A stretch of DNA of 43,781 nucleotides from an uncultured Flavobacterium sp. (GTDB taxonomy: Bacteria; Bacteroidota; Bacteroidia; Flavobacteriales; Flavobacteriaceae), in the NCBI RefSeq assembly GCF_963422545.1, contig NZ_OY730247.1, forward strand, positions 1 through 43,781, in the 5' to 3' direction. The position numbers and the translations under genes were made by a program. The notes below the pieces were generated by a model. It was not told the DNA's origin and did no database searches. It saw only the letters and a list, made by a program, of their open reading frames with translations. Numbering within the stretch: the first letter of the stretch is position 1; every line of letters starts with the position of its first letter. Of the stretch, positions 33,801 through 41,007 are shown in pieces.

Positions 33801-34415
33801 TCTTGGATCTATTACAATAATTTTTATTTTCGGATTTTTCTCTTTGTGTTTTTCAATTCTTCTAAATAAAATAGGATGACACCAGGCAGGATTTGCTCCC
33901 GTAATCAGGAACGTATCTGCCAATTCGATATCGTCATAGGCAATAGGAACAGAATCTTCTCCAAAAGTTTTTTTGTAACCTACAACTGCTGAACTCATAC
34001 AAAGTCTGGAGTTGGTATCGATGTTATTGGTTTTCAAAAAACCTTTTACAAGTTTATTTACCAAATAATATTCTTCTGTTAAACATTGGCCGGAAATATA
34101 AAAACCAACACTATCCGGACCGTATTTTTTTATGATGGAAGTAAAAACTGCTGCTGCGCGATCAAGAGCAGTATCCCAACTCACACGTTCGAGCGGATAA
34201 GATTTACTGCCGCGCATTTCAGGATATAAAATCCTGTCTGAAGTATCATTGACAACATAATGCAAATTCATTCCCTTAGAACATAACATTCCTTTATTAA
34301 CAGGATGATCTTTGTCACCTTCCACCATTACGCCATTTTTAGCATCATTGGTTACGATAATTCCGCAGCCAACGCCACAGTAGGAACAAGTAGTTTTAAT
34401 TTTGGTATTTTGCAT
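30900..34415 (-). CDS. nasA: Assimilatory nitrate reductase fused to NAD(P)H/FAD reductase and BFD-like domain
   Basis: The 1171-residue protein is a fusion. Residues 1 to about 700 are a bis-MGD nitrate reductase of the NasA/NarB/NapA group: 4Fe-4S cysteines C10, C13, C17, C45, the Mo ligand C139 in NSRLCMSSAV, PGSGPFSLTGQPNAMGGREVG, and the C-terminal molybdopterin-binding domain (RVRDQWHTMTKTG). Residues about 705-1085 are a NirB-like flavin reductase with GAGAAS (FAD) and GGGLLGLELA (NAD). The end is a BFD-like [2Fe-2S] domain with C1122, C1124, C1156, C1159. One chain can thus take electrons from NAD(P)H and reduce nitrate to nitrite in the cytosol. No signal peptide, which favours assimilation. 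The symbol refers to the catalytic part. Confidence 0.93.
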   Translation of the reverse strand: MQNTKIKTTCSYCGVGCGIIVTNDAKNGVMVEGDKDHPVNKGMLCSKGMNLHYVVNDTSDRILYPEMRGSKSYPLERVSWDTALDRAAAVFTSIIKKYGPDSVGFYISGQCLTEEYYLVNKLVKGFLKTNNIDTNSRLCMSSAVVGYKKTFGEDSVPIAYDDIELADTFLITGANPAWCHPILFRRIEKHKEKNPKIKIIVIDPRRTDTAAFADLHLQIIPGSDIILYHAIAKRIIEKGYVDHDFVKNNAENFKEYKNLVLGTSLEKASKLCGISVNDIKLAADIIGKAKGFISLWAMGLNQSAVGVDKNTALLNLSLLTGQIGKPGSGPFSLTGQPNAMGGREVGGMATLLAAHKDIANPEHRKEVADFWGVDSISDKPGLTATEMFEALESGKMKAVWIICTNPMVSLPDSRRIEKALQNAKFVVVQDISHNADTSKYADLLLPAAGWLEKEGTMTNSERRISYLPKGINAPGEALPDIEILIRFAKKMNFNGFNFNSAEEIYKEHCALTKNTNIDISFLNYNRLKNEGTFQWPVPDYGHPGTPRLFTDKKFYTPSQKAIFNLPTAIENTSEQPSPQFPFILTTGRVRDQWHTMTKTGKVSRLMTHTPSPVLEINPIDAYKNDIKNGDIVTVSSKNGEVRVKAKVTDSIKEKVVFLPMHWGKQLENDLNRTNNLTNTVVDPVSKEPDFKYTTVAIAKYVKPFQKIAIIGAGAASFRFIQNYREFNSTDEIIVFSNEVNPFYNRVLLPEYMTGEFTWEQLLKVKDGEALSKLKITMKAGVAIEKINTNEKIITDNLGEIHTYDSLIMATGSRPFVPENAQLHLPGRFTVRRKEDADRLKKHLDSTNLPPEEQHVVIIGGGLLGLELAAALKHKKVKTTIVQRASRLMERQLDLVSSKLLAEEVQLRDIPIYFDNEVSTVFETDNPNEIEIALKSGRIITANAIVYTIGTIPNIEMARETGLACGRGVKVNQYLQSSNPDIYAIGEIAEFNNKLFGITSAAEEQADILANFMAGDISSYYKGSILMNILKLEDINLCSIGDIEIPENDDSYEEIVFADLKKRYYKKCIVKDDLLVGAILMGDKNEFAEFKTMIESKIELSDKRNSLLRGSSNAKPVLGKLVCSCSQVGVGNIEETIKSGVTDFTDLCKNTGAGLGCGSCKTEVKEILAKCK

Positions 34416-34468
34416 TACAGTTCTTTTTTAGATACTATTTCTTGAATCTGCAGGGATTTAGATAAATC

Positions 34469-34508
34469 ACTTATACAAAAATAAGTATTTTTACGTATAA
34501 ATACGTAT
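34469..34508. promoter_or_regulatory. Shared palindromes between nitrate reductase and Crp/Fnr genes
   Basis: ACTTAT-N6-ATAAGT (34469-34486), TACGTA (34492-34497) and ATACGTAT (34501-34508) lie between two divergent -7 elements. They sit about 35-46 bases upstream of both expected transcription starts, the usual place for Crp/Fnr activators. Confidence 0.55.
34476..34483 (-). promoter_or_regulatory. -7 element of the nitrate reductase promoter
   Basis: TATTTTTG on the minus strand fits TAnnTTTG. No TTG lies 17-23 bp upstream; the ATACGTAT palindrome occupies that place, which suggests activator dependence. Confidence 0.5.
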
Positions 34509-34526
34509 TTTTAGAAATTATTTTTC

Positions 34527-34534
34527 TATTTTTG
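34527..34534 (+). promoter_or_regulatory. -7 element of the Crp/Fnr gene promoter
   Basis: TATTTTTG (34527-34534) fits TAnnTTTG. The palindromes at 34492-34508 lie at about -36 and -46, so the regulator may control itself. Confidence 0.45.
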
Positions 34535-34591
34535 ATGAAAATAAATGAGGAACAACAAATTATTTTTTAAATCGATTAAAATTTAGGACTC

Positions 34592-35296
34592 ATGAAAGAC
34601 GAGCAAGCCATTTGTTATTCCTGCGCCAATGAAAACTGTTTTATTAAAAAACATCTGCATCTGGAACAAATGAAACAATATGTTCAGAAGAAACATAGTT
34701 TTGTTTGCAAAAAATCGCAGCAGTTTATCATCGAAGGAGCCCCAATTCAAGGACTTTATTTTATTTGTAAAGGAAAAGTAAAAACAGTTAAAACCGGAAT
34801 TAACGGCAGAGAACAAATTGTTCGTCTTACTAAAAATGGAGACACAATTGGTTTTCGTGGTTTCGGAACCAGCAAACGATATCTGATTGGTGCTTACGCT
34901 TTAGAAGATACAGTTTTGTGTAATTTCAGCAATGAAACCATGATGGAAATTCTTCAAAATGTTCCTGAATTTACTTATGCTTTAATGTTGTTTTATGCCG
35001 ATGAACTCAATAAAAGCGAAAACAATATCCGTAAAATTGCTCATATGAATGTACGTGAGCGCGTAATCGATTTACTATTGTACATTCACCGAAAATTTGG
35101 GCAAATAAACGGTTTAATTGAAATAGAGCTTTCAAGAAAAGAAATAGCGGACTTCGCCGGAACTACTGAAGAACAGGTTATTCGCGTTCTTTCAAGTCTT
35201 AAAAAAGAAGCACTTATCAAAACAGTCGGCAAAAGAATTGGTATTCTTACTATTTCTAAACTTCAGTTAGAAATAATGGAACATAAGTATTTTTAG
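34592..35296 (+). CDS. Crp/Fnr family regulator with N-terminal Cys cluster
   Basis: The 234-residue protein has a cyclic-nucleotide-binding-like sensor domain (about 35-130: FIIEGAPIQGLYFICKGKVKTV, GDTIGFRG) and a C-terminal winged helix (about 160-225: LSRKEIADFAGTTEEQVIRVLSSLKKE split by the turn). Ahead of these is C8-x2-C11-x4-C16 with C39 further on, similar to the cysteine arrangement that holds the 4Fe-4S cluster in Fnr. It may sense oxygen, NO or redox state. Divergent from nitrate reductase and next to the porin and Nrt genes, it is the obvious regulator of the region. Palindromes TAAGTA/TACTTA near each promoter are candidate targets. Confidence 0.9.
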   Translation: MKDEQAICYSCANENCFIKKHLHLEQMKQYVQKKHSFVCKKSQQFIIEGAPIQGLYFICKGKVKTVKTGINGREQIVRLTKNGDTIGFRGFGTSKRYLIGAYALEDTVLCNFSNETMMEILQNVPEFTYALMLFYADELNKSENNIRKIAHMNVRERVIDLLLYIHRKFGQINGLIEIELSRKEIADFAGTTEEQVIRVLSSLKKEALIKTVGKRIGILTISKLQLEIMEHKYF

Positions 35297-35659
35297 GGGT
35301 TTAAGTTTGTTTCAAGGTTCATGTTTCAGGTTTCAAGTTTCAGGTTCGCTAAATAACCATAGCAATCACATTCTACATTCATCTTTCATCTTGCTTCTTG
35401 CTTCTTGCTTCTTTTTCACCATTCCAACAATTATCTCATTATCTAATCCTCTCATTATCGAATTAAGTTTAATTACGTAATTCCATAAACTTCTTATTTT
35501 ACTGGGACTGGCACCAACATCATGCGAAAACGCAGAAAACAAATTGACTTTCAAACGCTTTTTTGGGGTTTAAAAAAATGTTTTGATATGGTATAAGTAT
35601 TGTACTTAAGTATTAATACGTATATAAATTTGCTTCATACAAATCAAAAACATATTATC
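35297..35659. other. Repeat-rich spacer before the porin gene
   Basis: It contains TTTCAGGTTTCAAGTTTCAGG (35328-35345 region), four tandem TTGCTTC-type units (35390-35412), and ATTATCTCATTATCTAATC-type units near 35431-35460. A 62-codon minus-strand ORF here is built from these repeats and is not believed. The right end holds the porin promoter and palindromes. Confidence 0.55.
35592..35632 (+). promoter_or_regulatory. Porin promoter with TAAGTA/TACTTA and ATACGTAT palindromes
   Basis: TAAATTTG (35625-35632) fits the -7 element; no TTG partner at the usual distance. TAAGTA-N3-TACTTA (35594-35608) is centred about 38 bases before the expected start and ATACGTAT (35616-35623) lies just upstream of the -7. 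This also shows that translation must start at 35660, not at an upstream in-frame ATG. Confidence 0.55.
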
Positions 35660-37099
35660 ATGAACAAATTAACCAATCCTATATTAAAAACACACAACAC
35701 TAATTTTTTATCAAAACTTTCGAAATCTATTCTATTAGGTTTTGTATTTACGTTGTTGGGAAGCTATGAAGCAAAAGCACAATTTACCGCAACAGGTCAG
35801 TTAAGAGACCGTGTTGAAGTACGCGCCGGGCAAGGAACTTTGCAGCAAGAAGGCGATAAAGCTGCTTTATTTACAAGTCAGAGAACAAGATTAAATGTTG
35901 GATATTCCGGATATAGATTTAAAATTTTTACCGCTTTGCAAGATGTTCGTGTTTGGGGACAAGATGCTTCCTCTATCAACAGAACAACGACAGAAGCAAA
36001 TAACGGAATTTTATTGCACGAAGCCTGGGCAGAGATTTTTTTGAATGATACGGTAAGTACAATTCAGAATTTGTCTATAAAAGCAGGACGTCAGGAAATT
36101 GCTTATGACGATCAAAAAGTCTTGGGAAGTTTAGATTGGCTGCAACAAGGAAGACGTCATGACGCGATCATCTTTAAATTTGCCAATAAAGGCTGGATTA
36201 CAGATGTTGGAGTTGCTTTTAATCAGAATAAAGAAAATAATACAGGAACAATTTACAATGGTACAAATCCAGCTTATGGTGCAGGAACCAACGGAATTGG
36301 CACAATGTACAAGTCGTTTCAATATGCTTATGTGGGGAGAAAATTCTTCTTTGGTGACTTGTCCTTTTTATTTTTCAAAGATGATTTCAACAAATACACT
36401 TTAACGACTGTCGGAACTCCTCCAGTTGCTACAAAAGTATACGGAACAGGAGTTTGGAGCCGAAATACAACAGGAATTTACTTTAATACCAATGTAACCC
36501 GAAAATTAAATTTAACGGGAAGTTACTATTATCAAGGCGGAAAAAATAAAGACGGACGATCACTAAACGCTAATTTGTTTTCGATTACGTCAACATTACA
36601 AGTAGGAAGAAAATTGTTTATTGGTCCCGGAGTTGACTTTTTATCTGGAGATGACGGAACAAAAACAGTTACGGCCGATTCAAAAGACAATCGCTTTGAT
36701 CCTCTTTACGGAACGCCTCATAAATTCTGGGGAAGCATGGATTATTTTTATGCTGCAAGCGGTTTTGGAAAACAAGGTTTGCTGAATTACTTCTTCAAAA
36801 TAAAATATAACGCCAAAGACAATCTAAGTTTAGCATTGGATATTCACGGTTTTGAATCGGCAAATACTTTATCTAATGGTGCTGGTGGAAAACTAAATTC
36901 TTATTTAGGAACCGAACTTGATTTGCTTGTAAAATACAACCTAACCAAAATCATCAATATCGAAGCAGGTTATTCTTTTATGAAAGCCACAAATTCTATG
37001 GCTTCTGCAGCGGTTAAAAATGTTGCTAACGCTGATTTAAGTCCACAGTTTGCTTATGTAATGCTAAATATCAAACCCAATTTTTTAGCTAAAAAATAA
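35660..37099 (+). CDS. Outer-membrane porin, alginate-export-like family
   Basis: Starting at ATG 35660 (MNKLTNPILK) the protein has 479 residues, a signal peptide ending EAKAQ, and a long beta-barrel sequence: QLRDRVEVRAG, SQRTRLNVGYSGYRFKIFTA, IKAGRQEIAYDDQKVLGSLDW, and repeated alternating strands to the end. The pattern fits the alginate_exp porin family. Located between a nitrate regulator and NrtA, it probably lets nitrate or another anion across the outer membrane. Its C-terminal half resembles the partial porin at the window end (GTPHKFWGSMDYFY versus GTNHGFNGYMDYFY; SYLGTELD versus SYLGTEVD). It has its own promoter with candidate Crp/Fnr sites, and nrtA follows after 28 bp. Confidence 0.85.
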   Translation: MNKLTNPILKTHNTNFLSKLSKSILLGFVFTLLGSYEAKAQFTATGQLRDRVEVRAGQGTLQQEGDKAALFTSQRTRLNVGYSGYRFKIFTALQDVRVWGQDASSINRTTTEANNGILLHEAWAEIFLNDTVSTIQNLSIKAGRQEIAYDDQKVLGSLDWLQQGRRHDAIIFKFANKGWITDVGVAFNQNKENNTGTIYNGTNPAYGAGTNGIGTMYKSFQYAYVGRKFFFGDLSFLFFKDDFNKYTLTTVGTPPVATKVYGTGVWSRNTTGIYFNTNVTRKLNLTGSYYYQGGKNKDGRSLNANLFSITSTLQVGRKLFIGPGVDFLSGDDGTKTVTADSKDNRFDPLYGTPHKFWGSMDYFYAASGFGKQGLLNYFFKIKYNAKDNLSLALDIHGFESANTLSNGAGGKLNSYLGTELDLLVKYNLTKIINIEAGYSFMKATNSMASAAVKNVANADLSPQFAYVMLNIKPNFLAKK

Positions 37100-37127
37100 T
37101 AATCAACAACTTTTAAATTTTGTAAAA

Positions 37128-38357
37128 ATGAAAAATATACAGATAAATACAACAGTAGTTTTCAAAAGAATAATACTGACTTTAATACTCGTTTTAGCCG
37201 TTTCTTTTACAGAAGTTGCAGCTCAAAATGATCCTGTAAAACTTGGATTTATTCCGTTAACAGATTGTTCTCCAATTGTAATGGCAAAAGAATTAGGATT
37301 GTTTAAAAAGTATGGAGTTGAAGTAGTGGTAACCAAAGAATCTTCATGGGCCAATGTTCGTGATAAAATTTTAACTGGTGAATTAGACGGGGCGCACTGT
37401 CTGTATACAATGCCGTTTTCGGTTTATACCGGAGTAGGAGGAAAAGCAGGTTCTGAAATGAAAATCGCCATGATGCTGAATGTTAACGGTCAGGCCATAA
37501 CACTTTCGAATGATTTTTGTGGGAAAGTAGGTTTCAAACAAATGAATAAAGTAGCACCTGTTGTGGCGGCCAAACTTAAGGCAGAAAAAGAAGTGACTTT
37601 TGCCATGACTTTTCCTGGAGGAACGCACGATTTATGGCTAAGAAACTGGATGGCTATTGCTGGTGTAAATCAAAAAACATCTAAAATTATTACGATTCCA
37701 CCACCGCAAATGGTGGCAAACATGAAAGTTGGAAATATGGATGGCTATTGTGTGGGAGAGCCTTGGGGCGGTGTTGCAGTAAAACAAGGAATTGGTTTTA
37801 CACAAATCGCTTCACAAGATATCTGGAAAGATCATCCTGAAAAAGCTTTGGTTGTTAATAAGGAATTCAGTGAAAAACGCAGAACTGATCTTGTAAAAGT
37901 GATGAAAGCTGTTTTGGAAGCTTGTATTTGGCTGGACAATCCGGCAAATCGTAAAAAAGCGGCTGCAATAATAGGGAAAGCACCTTATGTAAATGCTCCT
38001 GCAGATGTTATCGAAAATAGATTAATGGGAAATTATGATTTGGGCTGCAATCAGGGAACAGAAGTTTATACTAAAGATTATATGTTGTTTTACAAAGGCG
38101 GTTTAGTTAATTATCCTCGTAAATCATATGCGATTTGGGCAATGGCACAATATGTTCGATTTGGGTATTTGAAAGAAGCACCAAATTATAAAGCAATTGC
38201 CGATAAACTGATTTTACAGGATTTATACGAAGAAGTGGCCAAAAGTCTGAAAGTAAAAGTACCAAATGATGATATGAAACCTTTCTCACTAACGATGGAT
38301 AAAACGGTTTTTGACCCTTCAAATCCCGAGGCTTATTTAAAAGTGGTTAAAAAGTAA
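37128..38357 (+). CDS. nrtA: NrtA-like nitrate ABC transporter substrate-binding protein
   Basis: The 409-residue protein has a signal peptide (VAAQ end, about residue 33) and the CmpA/NrtA fold: KLGFIPLTDCSPIVMAKELGLFKKYGVEV, GELDGAHCLYTMPFSVYTG, TFPGGTHDLWLRNWM, PPPQMVANMKVGNMDGYCVGEPW. These segments shape the nitrate/nitrite or bicarbonate site. Context (nitrate reductase, Crp/Fnr, porin, permease and ATPase) favours nitrate. No lipobox is evident, so it is probably a soluble periplasmic protein. It starts 28 bp after the porin gene and probably shares its transcript. Confidence 0.92.
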   Translation: MKNIQINTTVVFKRIILTLILVLAVSFTEVAAQNDPVKLGFIPLTDCSPIVMAKELGLFKKYGVEVVVTKESSWANVRDKILTGELDGAHCLYTMPFSVYTGVGGKAGSEMKIAMMLNVNGQAITLSNDFCGKVGFKQMNKVAPVVAAKLKAEKEVTFAMTFPGGTHDLWLRNWMAIAGVNQKTSKIITIPPPQMVANMKVGNMDGYCVGEPWGGVAVKQGIGFTQIASQDIWKDHPEKALVVNKEFSEKRRTDLVKVMKAVLEACIWLDNPANRKKAAAIIGKAPYVNAPADVIENRLMGNYDLGCNQGTEVYTKDYMLFYKGGLVNYPRKSYAIWAMAQYVRFGYLKEAPNYKAIADKLILQDLYEEVAKSLKVKVPNDDMKPFSLTMDKTVFDPSNPEAYLKVVKK

Positions 38358-38394
38358 GACTATTTTTTAAGTAGATAAAGATTAATTTTTTTCT

Positions 38395-38459
38395 GCCACG
38401 AATTCACGAATTATTTATTGTCTTACAGAATAGAAAAAACTAATTCGTGAGTTAGTGGC
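38395..38459. repeat. CCACGAATTCACGAATTA inverted repeat between nrtA and nrtB
   Basis: GCCACGAATTCACGAATTA (38395-38413) and TAATTCGTGAGTTAGTGGC (38441-38459) are inverted with only a few mismatches. It belongs to the same family as the inner arms of the 24290-24460 element. Confidence 0.65.
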
Positions 38460-38500
38460 GAAAAATCTCTAACATATTTTTTAATTTAAATCAGAATATC

Positions 38501-39388
38501 ATGTCTAATAAAGATACTTTAACGCTAAACGATATCGCGGATCAAACAGAAGTTTTGATGGAGAACACTGCAATTGATACCGGAAAAAATGAGAAATGGA
38601 AATTGATTTTAAATTCAATTTCCATTAAATTAAAATCAACTGGTTTTGCAGGAATCGGAATTGCTTTGTTTATTGGTTTTTGGAGTTTATTAAGTTTTTA
38701 TACTAAAGAGGCACTCCCGGGACCTTTGGCCACCTTTACAGTTTTGAAAGAAATGTTAAGCGATCCGTTTTATGATTACGGACCGAACGATAAAGGAATA
38801 GGACTGCAATTATTCAATTCAATAAAAACCGTTTTATCGGGCTTTTTATTAGGTTCTTTAGTAGCCATTCCAATCGGGATTTTGATGGGAGCGAGTACGA
38901 TTTGCAAACAAATTATGTACCCAATTGTACAGCTTTTAAAACCAGTTTCGCCTTTGGCATGGTTTCCAATTGGATTAGTTGTTTTTAAAGATACCGGTTT
39001 GGCAACAATTTTTATCGTTTTCATTACATCCTTATGGTCGACCTTAATCAATACTTCTTTTGGAATCGCTTCAATCCCTCAGGATCATAAAAATGTAGCA
39101 AAAGCATTCGGTTTTTCTAAGATGCGTTATCTCACTAAAATTTTAATTCCGTTTAGTTTGCCTCATATTATTACCGGATTGCGTTTGAGCATCAGTGTGG
39201 CGTGGCTTGTAATTGTTGCAGGAGAAATGCTTTCTGGTGGTGCCGGAATAGGATTTTTTGTATGGGACAGCTGGAATGCCTTAAGTTTAGAAAAAGTAAT
39301 TTCGGCTATAATCATTATTGGAATAGTTGGTTTATTATTTGATAAATTTTTCACTTTCATCGAAAATAAAGTGGCTTACAAAGCTTAA
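38501..39388 (+). CDS. nrtB: Nitrate ABC transporter permease
   Basis: The 295-residue protein has an N-terminal soluble stretch of about 50 residues and then six hydrophobic helices of the BPD_transp_1 type. The EAA loop reads EAA-like SIPQDHKNVAKAFGFSKMRYLTKILIPFSLP (about 205-235 in two parts). Similarity in layout to NrtB/SsuC/TauC permeases is clear. It pairs with the neighbouring NrtA and ATPase to import nitrate through the inner membrane. A 143-bp spacer with an inverted repeat separates it from nrtA. Confidence 0.92.
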   Translation: MSNKDTLTLNDIADQTEVLMENTAIDTGKNEKWKLILNSISIKLKSTGFAGIGIALFIGFWSLLSFYTKEALPGPLATFTVLKEMLSDPFYDYGPNDKGIGLQLFNSIKTVLSGFLLGSLVAIPIGILMGASTICKQIMYPIVQLLKPVSPLAWFPIGLVVFKDTGLATIFIVFITSLWSTLINTSFGIASIPQDHKNVAKAFGFSKMRYLTKILIPFSLPHIITGLRLSISVAWLVIVAGEMLSGGAGIGFFVWDSWNALSLEKVISAIIIIGIVGLLFDKFFTFIENKVAYKA

Positions 39389-39516
39389 TCAGAGGTGCAA
39401 AGGTTCAAAGTTGCAAAGGGACAAAGGTAGGCAACCTGAAACTTGGAACTTGAAACCTGAAACTCTCAGAAATCTAAAATCAACAATCTAAAATCTAAAA
39501 TCTAAAATCCAACACT
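39389..39516. repeat. Short tandem-like repeats before nrtD
   Basis: The spacer has AAGGTTCAAAGTTGCAAAGG, then ACCTGAAACTTGGAACTTGA and four successive AATCTAAA units (39472-39509). These echo the CTGAAAC strings in other spacers. Confidence 0.5.
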
Positions 39517-40323
39517 ATGAGTTATTTAGAAATCAAAAATTTAGAGATATCATTTCCAACTCCAAAAGGGAAATACATTGCTGTTCGCGATATTAATTTA
39601 TCCATTCAAAAAGGAGAAATCATTTCGATTATAGGGCATTCGGGCTGTGGAAAATCGACTATTATGAATGCTATTGGCGGCATGCTGACGCCAACTGGAG
39701 GTTCTGTCGAATTAGCCAGTCAAAAAATAAAAGGACCGGGACCGGATCGCGGAATCGTTTTTCAGAATTACTCGCTTTTACCTTGGTTAACAGTAGAGGA
39801 GAATATCTTTCAGGCTGTCGATTCGGTTATGAAATGTTCCAAAAAAGAAAAACACGAGATTGTAATTCAGAATCTTAAAATGGTGAATTTATTCGAACAT
39901 AAAAATAAACTGCCGGGACAACTTTCGGGCGGAATGAAACAACGTGTTGCTATTGCGAGGGCTTTTGCAATCAATCCGGGAGTATTGCTTTTGGATGAGC
40001 CTTTTGGAGCTTTAGATGCCTTAACAAAAGGATCGATGCAATTGGAAGTTTTGAAATTATGGAACTTAGACAACAGAGAAAAAACAATCATAATGATTAC
40101 GCATGATATTGAAGAAGCGTTGTTTTTATCTGATAGAATTGTGGTATTGAATAATGGTCCGGCATCAACCATAAAAGAAATTGTAGAAGTGCATTTACCA
40201 AGACCAAGAAATAAAATTGAAATCGTAAAAATGCCTGAATATATTGCTTTAAGAGATAAATTACTGCATTTATTGACGGACAAATTCTCTATTGAAGATA
40301 TGGGAATGAAGTATAAAAATTAA
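39517..40323 (+). CDS. nrtD: Nitrate ABC transporter ATP-binding protein
   Basis: The 268-residue protein has all ABC ATPase motifs: Walker A GHSGCGKST (about 43-51), Q-loop VFQNYSLLPW, signature LSGGMKQRVAIARA, Walker B VLLLDEPFGALD and the switch His in MITHDIEEALF. It is NrtD/SsuB-like without a C-terminal substrate-binding fusion, so not NrtC. It powers the NrtA/NrtB nitrate importer. A strong hairpin follows 22 bases after its stop. Confidence 0.94.
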   Translation: MSYLEIKNLEISFPTPKGKYIAVRDINLSIQKGEIISIIGHSGCGKSTIMNAIGGMLTPTGGSVELASQKIKGPGPDRGIVFQNYSLLPWLTVEENIFQAVDSVMKCSKKEKHEIVIQNLKMVNLFEHKNKLPGQLSGGMKQRVAIARAFAINPGVLLLDEPFGALDALTKGSMQLEVLKLWNLDNREKTIIMITHDIEEALFLSDRIVVLNNGPASTIKEIVEVHLPRPRNKIEIVKMPEYIALRDKLLHLLTDKFSIEDMGMKYKN

Positions 40324-40345
40324 TTCGAATTTAATTGAGATGTTC

Positions 40346-40375
40346 TGTTGAGACGCACTGCTGCGCGTCTCAACA
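40346..40375 (+). terminator. Terminator-like hairpin after nrtD
   Basis: TGTTGAGACGC (40346-40356) pairs perfectly with GCGTCTCAACA (40365-40375). It sits between convergent genes, so it may serve both. The GAGACGCAC core also looks like a dispersed flavobacterial repeat. Confidence 0.65.
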
Positions 40376-40383
40376 TTTGTAAT

Positions 40384-41004
40384 TTATTTTTTTCTGCCAA
40401 TAAATCGAATTACTGAGCCTTTTCCGTTATGGAATAAACCTTCGTTCAGTTCGATTTCTTTTTCTTCTAATTGAATGATTTCATAATTTGGGAAATCAGA
40501 TTGAATTTCTTCAATTGAGAATAAAGACCCAATATCTTTTGGACCGCCAACTTTATCATTTATGGCAAGATATTCTAAATGTTTTTTGCTGAAAGCTTCA
40601 AAAATTATGATTCCGTCTTTACGTAAATAAATCTCTAATGTCCTGTGAATTTCTGATTTTATTTCTGCCGGAAAATGAGCATAAATTAAGGCAATTGCAT
40701 CAAATTGTTCAGTGTAATAATCTAAAGTTTCTAATTCACCAACCTGATAATCAATTTTGACATTGTTAGCTTCGGCAAGTTTTAAGGCTTTGTTTCTCCC
40801 TTCTTCGCTGATATCAAAAGCAGATACTGTCCAGCCTAGTTTTGCGGCATAAATGGCATTTCGACCTTCGCCTTCGGCAGGAAAAAGAATTGTTCCGGGG
40901 TTTAATTTTTCTATTTGTTCTTTAAAATAATTGTTGGGTTCTTCGCCGTACGCAAATTCTTCGCTGCTGTAACGGTCGTCCCATCGCTGAGTCCAGTTGT
41001 TCAT
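40384..41004 (-). CDS. Class I SAM-dependent methyltransferase
   Basis: The 206-residue protein begins WTQRWDDRYSSEEFAYGEEPN, common in TehB/thiopurine-type methyltransferases. Motif I reads ILFPAEGEGRNAIYAAKLGW (about 39-58), followed by the acidic strand end VSAFDIS. The C-terminus ends SVIRFIGRKK. Substrate is not clear. It starts three bases after the endonuclease-like gene ends, so the two are probably one transcript. Confidence 0.88.
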   Translation of the reverse strand: MNNWTQRWDDRYSSEEFAYGEEPNNYFKEQIEKLNPGTILFPAEGEGRNAIYAAKLGWTVSAFDISEEGRNKALKLAEANNVKIDYQVGELETLDYYTEQFDAIALIYAHFPAEIKSEIHRTLEIYLRKDGIIIFEAFSKKHLEYLAINDKVGGPKDIGSLFSIEEIQSDFPNYEIIQLEEKEIELNEGLFHNGKGSVIRFIGRKK

Positions 41005-41007
41005 AGT

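Noticed and set aside
35366..35554. Minus-strand ORF of 62 codons before the porin
   Set aside because: Its C-terminal part is a translation of TTGCTTC-type repeats, and it has no recognisable domain or coupling.
35600..35659. Upstream in-frame ATG for the porin at 35600
   Set aside because: It lies before the -7 promoter element at 35625-35632 and would put 20 extra residues before a normal signal peptide.
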